In this document: piece by piece, positions 23,642 to 31,898 of the stretch
How the letters are laid out: every line of letters starts with the position of its first letter
How positions within the stretch are numbered: position 1 is the first letter of the stretch
Assembly: GCA_013290125.1 (NCBI GenBank)
Contig: JABCYQ010000023.1
Coordinates: 1-47,886, forward strand
DNA length: 47,886 bases
Direction of reading: 5' to 3'
From: Vulcanimicrobiota bacterium
Lineage (GTDB): Bacteria; Vulcanimicrobiota; Vulcanimicrobiia; Eremiobacterales; Eremiobacteraceae
The notes under the pieces: model-generated
Seen by the model: the letters and a program-made list of their open reading frames with translations, nothing else
Told to the model about the DNA's origin: nothing
Database searches by the model: none
Translations under genes and position numbers: made by a program

Positions 23642-24466
23642 TCAGCTTGCGGTCTGCGGCTTTTTCCGGACGTACTTCTGTTTGACGTTGGGGTCGCCTT
23701 CGCGGAATCCGCCCTCGACGTGCATCCCCTTGAGTTTCGAACGAAGGCGGATGACCGCTTGGGCGTGGATCTGCGAGACGCGCGATTCGGAGACGTCGAG
23801 CACGCTCTTGATCTCTTTGAGCGTCAGGCCCTCGAAATAGTAGAGCGAGATGACGGTCCGCTCTTGCGGCGGCAGGCTGTCGACGGCGCTTGCGAGCGCG
23901 CCTTTCATCTCGGTTGACTCAAGGATGAAGGTGGGGTCCGGGCCGCCGTCTTTGAGCGAATCGACCAGCGCGACGTCGTGGCCGCGCTCGTTCGGCAAGA
24001 ATTCTTCGAGCGAGAGAATCGACGTGCCGCGCACCTTCAGCAGGAGGGCGTGGTAGTCGCGCAGCGAGATGCCGAGCGCTCCCGCAACTTCTTCATCGTC
24101 CGGGGCGCGGCCGAGTTTGCCTTCGAGGTCCGCGAAGATGCGCTCCATCTCGCGCGCCTTTTGCCGCACAGCGCGCGGCACCCAGTCGAGCGCGCGCAGC
24201 GCGTCGAGGATGGCCCCGTTGATGCGCGTGATCGCGTACGTCTCGAACTTGACGCCGCGAGAATCATCGTACTTGTTGATCGCGTCGATGAGACCGAGGA
24301 TTCCCTCATTGACGAGGTCGTTGATCTCGACGTGAGCCGGAAGATTGATGGAGATCCTGCCCGCGACGTACTTCACGAGATGCAGGTACTTATGGATGAT
24401 CTCTTCGCGGGTCAGCGTCGTGCCGGCGATGGTGCAGCGATCGCGGGTCGGCGTGCGCGACGTCAT
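23642..24466 (-). CDS. Sigma factor of the FliA/WhiG (sigma-28) type
   Basis: A group 3 sigma factor with regions 2, 3 and 4. Region 2 reads EINDLVNEGILGLIDAINKY, then DSRGVKFETYAITRINGAIL and DALRALDWVPRAVR, the FliA/WhiG signature. Region 4 is LPPQERTVISLYYFEGLTLK with SESRVSQIHAQAVIRLR. These factors direct transcription of motility genes (FliA) or sporulation genes (WhiG). I start at the ATG at 24466 (274 residues), overlapping the stop of the BldC-like gene as ATGA; the longer frame is shadow. With flagellum-like genes 8 kb away, motility or development are both plausible roles. Confidence 0.9.
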   Translation of the reverse strand: MTSRTPTRDRCTIAGTTLTREEIIHKYLHLVKYVAGRISINLPAHVEINDLVNEGILGLIDAINKYDDSRGVKFETYAITRINGAILDALRALDWVPRAVRQKAREMERIFADLEGKLGRAPDDEEVAGALGISLRDYHALLLKVRGTSILSLEEFLPNERGHDVALVDSLKDGGPDPTFILESTEMKGALASAVDSLPPQERTVISLYYFEGLTLKEIKSVLDVSESRVSQIHAQAVIRLRSKLKGMHVEGGFREGDPNVKQKYVRKKPQTAS

Positions 24467-24726
24467 GACCGGCCTCGCCGTGCCGCGGCTGGTGCGGGTG
24501 CGCCGTTTGGATGGAGCCGCTTGACGTCGGTCAACTTGGCCAGCGCTTCGCGTCGGAAGCGATATTGGCCGCCCGGAGTCTTGATCGCGTCGACGAGTCC
24601 CTCGCGCGCCCAACGTCGAATCGCCGCTCTCGTCATGTTGAGAGCGCGCGCGACCTCACCGGATGTCATCCAGTCCTTCTGTTGACCACCGGCAAGACTT
24701 GCGCTCCCGCGCCGCACGTCCGCCAC
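24463..24726 (-). CDS. BldC-like MerR-type DNA-binding protein
   Basis: An 87-residue protein with a single winged helix-turn-helix of the MerR/excisionase type: MTSGEVARALNMTRAAIRRW, then AREGLVDAIKTPGGQYRFRR, the recognition and wing part. Small stand-alone proteins of this kind include BldC, a developmental regulator in Streptomyces, and excisionases. No integrase is nearby, so BldC-like is the better reading. The GTG start has GGAGGCGGGCGC upstream. It is translationally coupled to the FliA/WhiG-like sigma gene and preceded by a structured leader with an intrinsic terminator. Confidence 0.8.
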   Translation of the reverse strand: MADVRRGSASLAGGQQKDWMTSGEVARALNMTRAAIRRWAREGLVDAIKTPGGQYRFRREALAKLTDVKRLHPNGAPAPAAARRGRS

Positions 24727-24775
24727 GCGCCCGCCTCCATGAAGACGCTAAGCCGAGCGATTGAAGAGCCCACAC

Positions 24776-24873
24776 AAAAAACGACCCGACAATAACCCGG
24801 TGCCAAGTCTATCGAAGACCTGAGCTTGGGGGTCGCTTTCTTACGCTCGGGATATTTTCCCTTTTTGCGCAAA
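24776..24873 (-). promoter_or_regulatory. Structured 5' leader with intrinsic terminator (riboswitch-like, class unknown)
   Basis: On the minus strand the order is: palindrome TTTGCGCAAA (24864-24873), a small GGGA/TCCC hairpin (24849-24861), then an outer stem CGACCC (24835-24830) pairing with GGGTCG (24787-24782), closed by TTTTTT (24781-24776). Inside that stem a 7-bp hairpin CAGGTCT/AGACTTG (with one G-U) can form, or alternatively CCAAG/CTTGG. A long, branched domain ended by a U-tract, about 50 bases before the next start codon, is the layout of an attenuator or riboswitch. It could instead just be the terminator of the FHA gene. Confidence 0.5.
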
Positions 24874-24880
24874 TGACCGC

Positions 24881-24909
24881 ATTATCTCTTATATCCGGAA
24901 TAGCCGAAA
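24881..24909 (-). promoter_or_regulatory. Candidate promoter for the bldC-like/sigma operon
   Basis: On the minus strand TTTCGG (24909-24904) is followed after 17 bp by GATAAT (24886-24881), a good -10 but weak -35. A start near 24874 would put the structured leader and its terminator in the 5' UTR. Supports the switch reading if real. Confidence 0.35.
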
Positions 24910-24914
24910 CAGCG

Positions 24915-25484
24915 CTATAGCGTGTTAGGAGCTACTACGTGGAATGTGCAGCGCGTACGGCCGAACGTGACGATATCGCCGTCCTGGAGAACCGCGACCG
25001 TGTGAGCCGAAACTCGAGTCGTCCCATTCACGTACGTGCCGTTTGCGCTGTCGAGGTCTTCGACCGCGAAGCCGTCGTGCCGCCGCAGAATGAGGGCATG
25101 CCGGCGCGAGACAAACGTATCCGGATCGGCGGTGGTCAGGTCTACCTCCGGAAATACGCGATCGTGCGGCGATGCTCGACCGATCAGATTCACGTCTTTG
25201 TCGAGCGTCGCGGTTCCGCCGGCGCTGCCGACGCCGTCCTCATGTATGATCAACTGCGCGATCAGCGAAGGCGGCGTGAAGCGTCGCGTCGCGAGATCGA
25301 GACTTGGCGGCGCTTCGGTCGGAGCCGGGAGTTCGTCGCCACAGACCTTGCAAAACGTCTCGCCGGTGGAATTCCCGGCCATGCAACGGCCGCAGATGCG
25401 GGTCGCATGGACGTTGCTTGGCAGCGGAGCCGGCGACGACGGACGACGTCCGCCGGCGGATAACTCCATCGTGCGGTCGCTCAT
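24915..25484 (-). CDS. Zinc-ribbon FHA-domain protein
   Basis: The 189-residue protein has an N-terminal zinc ribbon (CGRCMAG...FCKVCG, two CxxC pairs) and a C-terminal FHA domain: LIGRASPHDRVFPEVDL, then VSRRHALILRRHDG and LDSANGTYVNGTTRV. FHA domains bind phospho-threonine peptides, and this S-R-x-H...N-G core is complete. Such small FHA proteins are typical substrates of Ser/Thr kinases; no kinase gene is in the window. The middle (residues about 45-75) is a flexible Pro/Thr-rich linker that could hold the phosphorylated site. It stands alone upstream of the BldC-like operon. Confidence 0.9.
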   Translation of the reverse strand: MSDRTMELSAGGRRPSSPAPLPSNVHATRICGRCMAGNSTGETFCKVCGDELPAPTEAPPSLDLATRRFTPPSLIAQLIIHEDGVGSAGGTATLDKDVNLIGRASPHDRVFPEVDLTTADPDTFVSRRHALILRRHDGFAVEDLDSANGTYVNGTTRVSAHTVAVLQDGDIVTFGRTRCTFHVVAPNTL

Positions 25485-25557
25485 GGGGCTATCGTATCAT
25501 GTCGCCCTGCCGCGGGCCTGTGACAGACATCAATGTAGGGGCATTCTGAAAACCGGC

Positions 25558-26580
25558 CTAGGCGTACCGGATCCGCGGATTCAGCACCGCGTAGAGCACG
25601 TCTACCACGAGATTCACCGTCACAAAGGTCGCCGCGAACAGCAAAATCGTGCCGTTGATCAACGGGTAATCGCGGTTGCTGATCGCCTCAAACGCGAGCC
25701 GGCCAACGCCCGGCCATGCGAAAATGCTCTCCGTGAGCACGGCACCGCCGAGCAACAACCCGGTCTGCAAGCCGACGATCGTCACGATCGGGATCAGCGC
25801 GTTGCGCAACCCATGATGCACGACGACGGCAAAACTGCTCAAGCCTTTCGCTCGTGCCGTGCGGATGTAGTCGGTCTGCATCACCTCGAGCATGCCGGCG
25901 CGCGTCATCTTCGCGATGATCGACATCGGTATCGTGCCGAGCGTGATCGCGGGAAGAGCGAGATGGCGGAGTACGTCTAAGAACGCGGGCCAGTTCTGCG
26001 CGAGCAGCGAGTCGATCGTCATGAGATGGGTGCGCACGGGAATATCGTAGCGCAACGATATGCGACCGCCGATCGGCAAGAGATCGATGTGCCATAATCT
26101 GGTCGGCTCGTACGCGATAAGCCAGAGCAGCATCCAGCCCAGCCAGAAGACCGGTACCGACACGCCGACGAGCACCAGCACCGAAACCGCCGTGTCGATC
26201 CACGTGCGATGATTGAGTGCGGCGACGATGCCGGCGGGAACGCCGACGACCACCGCGATGATCATCGCTGCGAGCGCGAGTTCGACCGTCGCCGGGAAAT
26301 ACGCCGCCAACTTGCTCACGACGGATTCGTTGTCGGCAAGCGACACGCCGAGATTACCGTGCAGTACTTGTCCGAGATATGCGAAGAGCTGCACGTACCA
26401 GGGCTGGTCGAGACCGAGATCCCGCGTCAACCGGATGACGTCTGCGCGCGATGCGTGTTCGCCGAGCAGTATCTGAACTGGGTTGCCGGGGATCCAATGC
26501 AAGAAGAGCCGGGTGAGAACGGTCGCGGTGAAGAGCACCGCTACGAAGCGTGCTGCTCGCACGCTTAAGAATCTCGCCAC
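25558..26580 (-). CDS. OppB/DppB-type ABC transporter permease (orphan)
   Basis: Inner-membrane permease of the dipeptide/oligopeptide/nickel ABC family. It begins with a membrane helix and the family LHWIPGNPVQILLGEHAS motif, has the periplasmic GNLGVSLADNESV segment, and the EAA loop ARAKGLSSFAVVVHHGLRNA that docks the ATPase, then LLLGGAVLTESIFAWPGVGR. I start it at the GTG at 26580 (VARFLSVRAARF), giving 340 residues; the open frame upstream is low-complexity and not membrane-like. No partner permease, ATPase or binding protein gene lies beside it, unusual for this family, so the rest of the transporter must be elsewhere or lost. Confidence 0.88.
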   Translation of the reverse strand: MARFLSVRAARFVAVLFTATVLTRLFLHWIPGNPVQILLGEHASRADVIRLTRDLGLDQPWYVQLFAYLGQVLHGNLGVSLADNESVVSKLAAYFPATVELALAAMIIAVVVGVPAGIVAALNHRTWIDTAVSVLVLVGVSVPVFWLGWMLLWLIAYEPTRLWHIDLLPIGGRISLRYDIPVRTHLMTIDSLLAQNWPAFLDVLRHLALPAITLGTIPMSIIAKMTRAGMLEVMQTDYIRTARAKGLSSFAVVVHHGLRNALIPIVTIVGLQTGLLLGGAVLTESIFAWPGVGRLAFEAISNRDYPLINGTILLFAATFVTVNLVVDVLYAVLNPRIRYA

Positions 26581-26683
26581 GCGGATGCGGCTTCCCGCCG
26601 TTCGCGAGCGACCCTTCCGGCATGACGTCCGTCCCACGCCGCAGGAGGCGCATGGCGGACCGCAAAGTTCAGACCATTCGCGC

Positions 26684-26703
26684 ACATACCGTGTCAGGTA
26701 TGT
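26684..26703. promoter_or_regulatory. Inverted repeat upstream of the pyrophosphatase gene
   Basis: ACATACC-GTGTCA-GGTATGT has perfect 7-bp arms and lies 60 bp before the hppA start in the 183-bp gap between two divergent genes. It may be a repressor site or a leader hairpin. Apart from it I see no clear promoter in this gap. Confidence 0.35.
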
Positions 26704-26763
26704 CTTCCGCTTCATCGCCGTGCGGCGCTCGCCGCGACTCCACGAAGGGTTTCACATCATCAC

Positions 26764-28863
26764 ATGATGCACCAATACTTCTCCATGGAGCAGATGGGTA
26801 TCGGCTTTGCGATCATCTGCGGTCTGGCCGCGATCATCTACGGTGCCATCCTCACCTCTTGGATCCTGCGCAAATCCGATGGCAACGACAAGATGCGCGA
26901 GATCGCAGCCGCGATCCAAGAAGGCGCGATGGCCTACATGAAGCGCCAGTACAGCACGATCGCTGTCGTCGCGGTCATTCTCGCGATACTTCTCGCGATC
27001 GTCTTCCACGGCTGGGAAGCGTCCGTAGGATTTCTCATCGGCGCGATCCTCTCCGGGCTGACCGGCTTCATCGGCATGTTCGTCGCCGTTCGCGCGAACG
27101 TCAGAACTGCAGAAGCGGCCAAAGGCGGCCTCGGCGCGGCGTTCGACGTCGCGTTCAAGGGCGGCACGATCACCGGCCTCTTGGTCGTCGGTCTAGGCAT
27201 CATCGCGGTCGCCGGATATTTCGCCATCATGCACGCCGTCTACGGCGATGATCTGCGTTCGGCGCTGAACGCGATGGTCGGCCTCGGCTTCGGCTGCTCG
27301 CTGATCTCGGTGTTCGCGCGTCTGGGCGGCGGCATCTACACCAAAGGCGCGGACGTCGGCGCGGACCTCGTCGGCAAAGTCGAAGCCGGCATCCCAGAAG
27401 ACGATCCTCGCAATCCGGCGGTGATCGCGGACAACGTCGGCGACAACGTCGGCGATTGCGCGGGTATGGCGGCCGACCTTTTCGAGACCTACTGCGTCAC
27501 CACGATCGCGACGATGCTCCTCGGCGCGCTTGTGTTCTCATCGAATCCGCAACTCGCGTTGATCTCATCTTTATTCCCGCTCGTTCTCGGCGGTATCTCG
27601 ATTCTCGCATCGATCGTCGGCACGCTGTTCGTCAAAGTGCGCAACAAGAATATCATGGGCGCCATGTACGTCGGCCTGGCGATCGCCGCGATCCTCTCCG
27701 CCATCGCGTTCTATTTCGCGACCGGCCACATCATGCAGAACGCGGCGCAGGTCGACGCGCGGTTCACTCCTTTGAACCTCTGGCTCTGTTCGCTCGTCGG
27801 CCTCGTGATCACGGCGCTCATGGTCATGATCACTGAGTACTTCACCGGCACACAGTTCAAACCGGTGCAATCCATCGCGCTGGCTTCGACGACCGGCCAC
27901 GCCACGAACATCATCACCGGCCTCGCCGTTTCGATGAAGGCTACGACCTGGCCCGTGCTCGTCATCGTCGTCGGCATTCTCGTCTCGTACGGGATGGCCG
28001 GACTTTACGGCGTCGCGATCGCCGTGATGTCGATGCTCTCCATGGCAGGCATCATCGTTGCGCTCGATTCGTACGGCCCGATCACGGACAACGGCGGCGG
28101 CATCGCGGAGATGGCGCACCTCGGCCCCGAGATCCGCGCGATCACCGATCCGCTCGACGCGGTGGGCAACACCACCAAAGCCGTGACCAAAGGCTACGCC
28201 ATCGGTTCGGCGGCGTTGGCCGCGATCGTGCTCTTCGCGTCTTTCCAACAAGAACTTAGCGGCCTCGCCTCGACTGCGCTCGTCTTCGCGCTCGACAAAC
28301 CGTATGTGCTTGCCGGCTTGCTCATCGGCGGCGCCTTACCGTATCTGTTCGCCGCGCTCTGCATGGAGGCGGTCGGTCAGGCCGGCAGCGCTGTGGTCGA
28401 GGAAGTGCGCAGGCAATTCCGCGAGATCAAGGGCATCATGGACGGCACCGGCAAGCCGGAATACGGCCGCTGCGTCGACATCGTCACGTCGTCGGCGCTC
28501 AAGCAGATGCTCGTGCCCGCGCTTATCCCCGTTTTGACTCCGGTCATCATCGTGCTGCTCGGCAAGTTCGGCGTCATCTCGAGCGAGAACGCCGCGCTCA
28601 TGCTCGGCGGCGTGTTGGTGGGCTCGATCGTGACCGGCCTGTTCGTCGCCATCTCGATGACATCGGGCGGCGGCGCTTGGGACAATGCCAAGAAGTACAT
28701 CGAAGACGGTCACTACGGCGGCAAGAAGAGCTTGGCGCATCAGGCCGCGGTCACGGGCGATACGGTCGGCGATCCTTATAAGGACACCGCTGGTCCGGCG
28801 ATCAATCCGATGATCAAGGTGCTGAACATCGTCTCGCTTCTGCTGGTCCCGTTCTTGCACTAA
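26764..28863 (+). CDS. hppA: Membrane H+-translocating pyrophosphatase, K+-independent type
   Basis: The 699-residue polytopic enzyme hydrolyses pyrophosphate and pumps protons out. The catalytic [20 protein letters not shown], then [20 protein letters not shown] block is complete, as are the second and third acidic clusters ([33 protein letters not shown]). In the diagnostic site the sequence is [16 protein letters not shown]: Lys and Thr at the two positions that are Ala and Gly in K+-dependent enzymes. By family knowledge this marks a K+-independent proton pump. First ATG chosen; MEQMG eight codons on is also possible. Divergent from the orphan permease. Confidence 0.95.
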   Translation: MMHQYFSMEQMGIGFAIICGLAAIIYGAILTSWILRKSDGNDKMREIAAAIQEGAMAYMKRQYSTIAVVAVILAILLAIVFHGWEASVGFLIGAILSGLTGFIGMFVAVRANVRTAEAAKGGLGAAFDVAFKGGTITGLLVVGLGIIAVAGYFAIMHAVYGDDLRSALNAMVGLGFGCSLISVFARLGGGIYTKGADVGADLVGKVEAGIPEDDPRNPAVIADNVGDNVGDCAGMAADLFETYCVTTIATMLLGALVFSSNPQLALISSLFPLVLGGISILASIVGTLFVKVRNKNIMGAMYVGLAIAAILSAIAFYFATGHIMQNAAQVDARFTPLNLWLCSLVGLVITALMVMITEYFTGTQFKPVQSIALASTTGHATNIITGLAVSMKATTWPVLVIVVGILVSYGMAGLYGVAIAVMSMLSMAGIIVALDSYGPITDNGGGIAEMAHLGPEIRAITDPLDAVGNTTKAVTKGYAIGSAALAAIVLFASFQQELSGLASTALVFALDKPYVLAGLLIGGALPYLFAALCMEAVGQAGSAVVEEVRRQFREIKGIMDGTGKPEYGRCVDIVTSSALKQMLVPALIPVLTPVIIVLLGKFGVISSENAALMLGGVLVGSIVTGLFVAISMTSGGGAWDNAKKYIEDGHYGGKKSLAHQAAVTGDTVGDPYKDTAGPAINPMIKVLNIVSLLLVPFLH

Positions 28864-28871
28864 GAACTAGC

Positions 28872-28923
28872 CTGAAGGGGCCGGCAATGCTGAAGGGTCA
28901 GCAATGCTGAAGGGTCAGCAATG
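28872..28923. repeat. Three tandem 17-18 bp repeats
   Basis: CTGAAGGGTCAGCAATG occurs twice in perfect tandem (28890-28906, 28907-28923), preceded by an 18-bp variant CTGAAGGGGCCGGCAATG (28872-28889). The array runs directly into a longer inverted repeat, and its unit resembles the end of that element (CTGAAGGGGCC). It probably arose by slippage of the repeat end. Confidence 0.8.
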
Positions 28924-28925
28924 CT

Positions 28926-28990
28926 GAAGGGGCCGACTTTATGTCGGCCCGGGCGAACGAATCGTGGGCCGACATGAAGTCGGCCCCTTC
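28926..28990. repeat. Long near-perfect inverted repeat between hppA and the M48 gene
   Basis: The 25-nt arms 28926-28950 and 28966-28990 match as an inverted repeat in 24 of 25 positions; the loop is 15 nt. Each arm is itself a hairpin (GGGCCGAC...GTCGGCCC). Same family as the elements at 18251 and 29875. It lies downstream of hppA and could act as its terminator or mRNA-end protector, though no U-tract follows. Confidence 0.85.
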
Positions 28991-29035
28991 CGACAGCGGA
29001 AACTCGGACCAACGAAATTGCGTTACTAAGGCGTC

Positions 29036-29869
29036 ATGAACACCATCGCCAGCCCCCGCGTCTCACGCCGCTGCCTGCTTTGCGGAGCCGGCGTATTCGT
29101 CGCGCTCGCGGCCCTCGACGGCAGGCTTCCCGCCGCGGCCGACGATCACTCCCAAGAGCTTCAGATCGGCGCGCAAGTCTACAATCAACTGCGCAGCCAG
29201 AACCAGATACTCGATACGTCGAGCTACTATCCCATTCTTCGCACCATCGGCGAACGGATCAGCGCCGCCGCCCAGCCGCACTGGTACACGATGAACTTCA
29301 TCGTCGTCAAAGGCGCCCAGGCAAACGCGTTCTCCGTGCCGGGCGGCAATATCTATGTGAACGAAGCGCTGCTCAAGAACGCCGAAAACGAAGACGAACT
29401 CGCCAACGTCCTCGGTCACGAGACGGGCCACCTGGTGCTCGGACACGTCATGAACCGCCTGCACCAAGCACAGACGGCAAATGTCATCGGCAACATCCTC
29501 AACGTCTTCATCAGGAATCCGTACGCCGCCACCGCGGTGAATCTGCTCGGCAACTATGCCTTCTTGAACTTCTCGCGCGCACAGGAGTATCAGGCCGACC
29601 ACGAGGGCGTGATCCTCTCCTCTACGGCCAAATACAATCCGTACGGCATGGTGTGGTTTTTCCAGAAGCTTGAAAAACTGTACGGAAACGCAGGCTTCGA
29701 GCAGTACGTGGAAGACCATCCATCCACCGACGACCGGATCAAGCGCATCAAGACGTTCTTCGCCGCCGATCCCGCGCGGTTCGCTAGTTTTAATAACGTG
29801 ATGACGTCGACCGCCGGCCTCGCCACATCCAGCGGATCGGACGCGAAGTTGATCCTGCAGGCGCAATAA
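29036..29869 (+). CDS. Exported M48-family metalloprotease
   Basis: A zinc protease of the M48 family (Ste24/HtpX/BepA-like). The active site GHETGHLVLGH (HExxH at about residue 128) is followed about 55 residues later by the Glu ligand in AQEYQADHEG, and the end DHPSTDDRIKRI is characteristic of BepA/LoiP-type enzymes. The N terminus SPRVSRRCLLCGAGVFVALA is a twin-arginine-like signal, possibly with a lipid-attached Cys. LoiP/BepA work on outer-membrane protein quality control; a similar periplasmic role is inferred. 277 residues, no TPR tail. Confidence 0.88.
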   Translation: MNTIASPRVSRRCLLCGAGVFVALAALDGRLPAAADDHSQELQIGAQVYNQLRSQNQILDTSSYYPILRTIGERISAAAQPHWYTMNFIVVKGAQANAFSVPGGNIYVNEALLKNAENEDELANVLGHETGHLVLGHVMNRLHQAQTANVIGNILNVFIRNPYAATAVNLLGNYAFLNFSRAQEYQADHEGVILSSTAKYNPYGMVWFFQKLEKLYGNAGFEQYVEDHPSTDDRIKRIKTFFAADPARFASFNNVMTSTAGLATSSGSDAKLILQAQ

Positions 29870-29874
29870 AAAGA

Positions 29875-29899
29875 GGGCCGACATAAAGTCGGCCCCTTC
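29875..29899. repeat. Single-arm palindromic repeat between convergent genes
   Basis: One arm of the element seen at 28926 (core GGGCCGACATAAAGTCGGCC) lies in the 53-bp gap between the M48 gene and rplL. It is self-complementary over 8 bp and sits between convergent genes, so a two-way terminator role is plausible. Confidence 0.7.
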
Positions 29900-29922
29900 A
29901 GAGCCGCCCCTTCAGATAGTCG

Positions 29923-30303
29923 CTATTTGATCTCGACTTTGGCGCCTTCGGCTTCGAGCTTGGTCTTGATGGCCTCGGCTTCGTCTTTGGTCACGCCCGT
30001 CTTGACCGCCTTGGGAGCGCCCTCGACCAGATCCTTGGCTTCTTTCAAGCCGAGGCCGGCGACGACTTCCCGGACGACCTTGATGACGTTGATCTTCTTC
30101 TCGCCTGCTGCGGTCAGGATGACGTCGAAGTCGGTCTTCACTTCCGCTGCGGGTGCGCCCGCAGCAGCCGCGCCGCCCGCCGCCGCCATCATGACCGGAG
30201 CCGCTGCGCTGACGCCGAACTTGTCCTCTAACGTCTTCACGAGTTCGTGCAGCTCCAGCACGGTCAGTTTGTCGATTTTCTCGATGATGTCTTGAATCGC
30301 CAT
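29923..30303 (-). CDS. rplL: 50S ribosomal protein L7/L12
   Basis: L7/L12 forms the flexible stalk of the large subunit that recruits translation GTPases. The N-terminal dimerisation helix region ([20 protein letters not shown]) is joined by an Ala/Gly hinge ([17 protein letters not shown]) to the C-terminal domain ([35 protein letters not shown]). 126 residues, usual length. It is the last gene of the secE-nusG-rplKAJL block and is not followed by rpoB as in most bacteria. Confidence 0.97.
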   Translation of the reverse strand: MAIQDIIEKIDKLTVLELHELVKTLEDKFGVSAAAPVMMAAAGGAAAAGAPAAEVKTDFDVILTAAGEKKINVIKVVREVVAGLGLKEAKDLVEGAPKAVKTGVTKDEAEAIKTKLEAEGAKVEIK

Positions 30304-30346
30304 GATTGCTACTAAACTTCCTTTCGAAACGAAATGTGATGAGCGG

Positions 30347-30877
30347 TCAGGCCGCCGGGGCTTCAGATCTCTTGACGTGCAGTGCGCGCAGCGCGTGGAC
30401 CAACTTGGCTCGGTTGCCGCCCAAGACCGCGACGATGCCGAAGATCGGACTCTTCAGGCTGCCGACGAGTTTGGCGAACAGCTCTTCGCGAGCCGGTACC
30501 TTCGAGAGCGCTTCGATCTTCGACGGGTCGAAGTAGACGCCGTCCACGAAGGCTGCTTTGATGGTCAGCTTCTTCGTGTCCGACGCGAACTGCGTGAGCG
30601 CCTTGGCTGGCCCGACCGGATCAGATCCGGTGAACGCGACAGCCGTCGGTCCAGCGAGCACCGACGTGAGCTGCTCGCGTTTTTCTGGCCCGATAGCCAA
30701 TCCGAAGAGCGTGTTCTTCACGACTTGGTAGCTGGCCTGAGCCTTGCGAAGACTCGTGCGCAGAACGCGGAGTTCCCCGACCGTGAGGCCGCGGAAGTCG
30801 GTGAAAAACACGCTCTGGCTCTGCCCGATCTTCTCGCGCAGCGCCGCGATGGCTTCATCTTTTTTTGCGGTAGGCAT
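30347..30877 (-). CDS. rplJ: 50S ribosomal protein L10
   Basis: L10 anchors L7/L12 dimers at the base of the ribosomal stalk. It has the family start ([20 protein letters not shown]), [33 protein letters not shown] and a C-terminal segment [20 protein letters not shown]. 176 residues. The ATG follows a strong AAGGAGGTG site. A 234-nt leader lies between rplA and this gene. Confidence 0.96.
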   Translation of the reverse strand: MPTAKKDEAIAALREKIGQSQSVFFTDFRGLTVGELRVLRTSLRKAQASYQVVKNTLFGLAIGPEKREQLTSVLAGPTAVAFTGSDPVGPAKALTQFASDTKKLTIKAAFVDGVYFDPSKIEALSKVPAREELFAKLVGSLKSPIFGIVAVLGGNRAKLVHALRALHVKRSEAPAA

Positions 30878-31111
30878 AAATTCTAGTCACCTCCTTGCGA
30901 TAACGATGCGGGCGCCCCTCGATTGCTCGAGAAAGCGCCCGCGAAATTTCGTTTCGCTTGTCGCTCCCTCGGCAGGCTCCATCTCTGGAATTAGCGGCTC
31001 GCCTTGCGGCGGGCACGACCTGCGGTCATCGGACGACCCGCGCGACCTGACTAGAGTCGCGCTTTGCCCGGCCAGCGCTTTCCGCCGGCCGTACCAAACT
31101 TTAGTGCCGGA
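30878..31111 (-). promoter_or_regulatory. Putative L10 autoregulatory leader
   Basis: This 234-nt gap lies at the place where many bacteria have an L10/L12-binding leader that represses rplJL. It can fold: near its end GCGGGCGC pairs with GCGCCCGC (30908-30942) around an inner CTCGA/TCGAG hairpin, just upstream of the ribosome site. The hairpin has no U-tract. The upper part holds several GC-rich inverted segments. Function is inferred from position and folding only. Confidence 0.5.
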
Positions 31112-31819
31112 TCATGCGGCGTCCGCCGCGCTCTTCAGCCGTGCGGGATCCACTCGCACGCCCGGGCCCATCGTGGATGCCACGCTGATGCTCTTCAAGT
31201 AGACGCCCTTGGCCGATGCCGGTTTGGCGCGCACGATCGCGTCCATCAGCGCTTGGAAGTTGTCGATCAGATTCTCCCGTGAGAACGATGCCTTGCCGAT
31301 GATGGCGTGCACGATCGCGGCTTTGTCCGCGCGATACTCCACCTTACCGGCCTTGATCTCGGCGACGGCCTGGCGGATGTTGTTCGTCACCGTGCCGACG
31401 CGCGGATTGGGCATGCGCTGTGCGAGGATCTTGCCGAGACTCGAACCCACGGCGCCCATCATGTCCGGCGTGGCCACAGCGATGTCGAACTCGAGCCAGC
31501 CGCCCTTGATGCGTTCGATGAGGTCCTGATCGCCCACGACGTCGGCGCCGGCTTCCGTCGCCTCTTTGGCCTTCTCGCCTTTCGCGAAGACGATCACGCT
31601 TTTGCTCTTGCCGGTGCCATGCGGAAGCACGACCGTGCCGCGCACGTTCTGATCGCTCTTCTTCGAGTCGATGCCCAAGCGGACGTGCAGCTCGACCGTC
31701 TCGTCGAACTTCGCCTTCGCCGTGGCTTTGACGAGGTCGATCGCGGCGGCGGCGTCGTAGGATTTGTCCGAGCCGATCGCCTTCACGCTCTCGCGATATT
31801 TCTTACCTGGTTTCGCCAT
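31112..31819 (-). CDS. rplA: 50S ribosomal protein L1
   Basis: L1 forms the mobile stalk at the E site and usually represses its own operon. The ATG at 31819 ([15 protein letters not shown]) has an AGGAGAGAG ribosome site and gives 235 residues; the longer open frame is repeat-derived. Conserved blocks are [63 protein letters not shown] and the C-terminal [20 protein letters not shown]. Confidence 0.97.
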   Translation of the reverse strand: MAKPGKKYRESVKAIGSDKSYDAAAAIDLVKATAKAKFDETVELHVRLGIDSKKSDQNVRGTVVLPHGTGKSKSVIVFAKGEKAKEATEAGADVVGDQDLIERIKGGWLEFDIAVATPDMMGAVGSSLGKILAQRMPNPRVGTVTNNIRQAVAEIKAGKVEYRADKAAIVHAIIGKASFSRENLIDNFQALMDAIVRAKPASAKGVYLKSISVASTMGPGVRVDPARLKSAADAA

Positions 31820-31865
31820 GTCTCTCTCCTGTGGTGCAAGCGGCCGAAGCCTCCCACGGTCATGC

Positions 31866-31882
31866 CGGACCAAAAAGGTCCG
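31866..31882. repeat. Short hairpin repeat between rplK and rplA
   Basis: CGGACC-AAAAA-GGTCCG, followed by CCCTACA. Its right side GGTCCGCCCTACA closely matches the right side of the palindrome in mutS2 (GGTCCGCCCCACA). In the minus transcript the loop is UUUUU. It may modulate rplA expression within the operon. Confidence 0.6.
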
Positions 31883-31898
31883 CCCTACAAAATCTAAA

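Noticed and set aside
24463-24726. Excisionase of an integrated element
   Set aside because: The small MerR-type fold also fits excisionases, but no integrase, attachment repeat or cargo is nearby, and the gene is fused translationally to a sigma factor.
24776-24873. Assignment of the leader to the c-di-GMP (GEMM-I) riboswitch class
   Set aside because: There is loose resemblance (GCGCAAA, a GGG...CCC hairpin, CCGGGTTA), but the canonical core blocks (GGCAAACC and GACGCAAAGCC) are not present, so no class is claimed.
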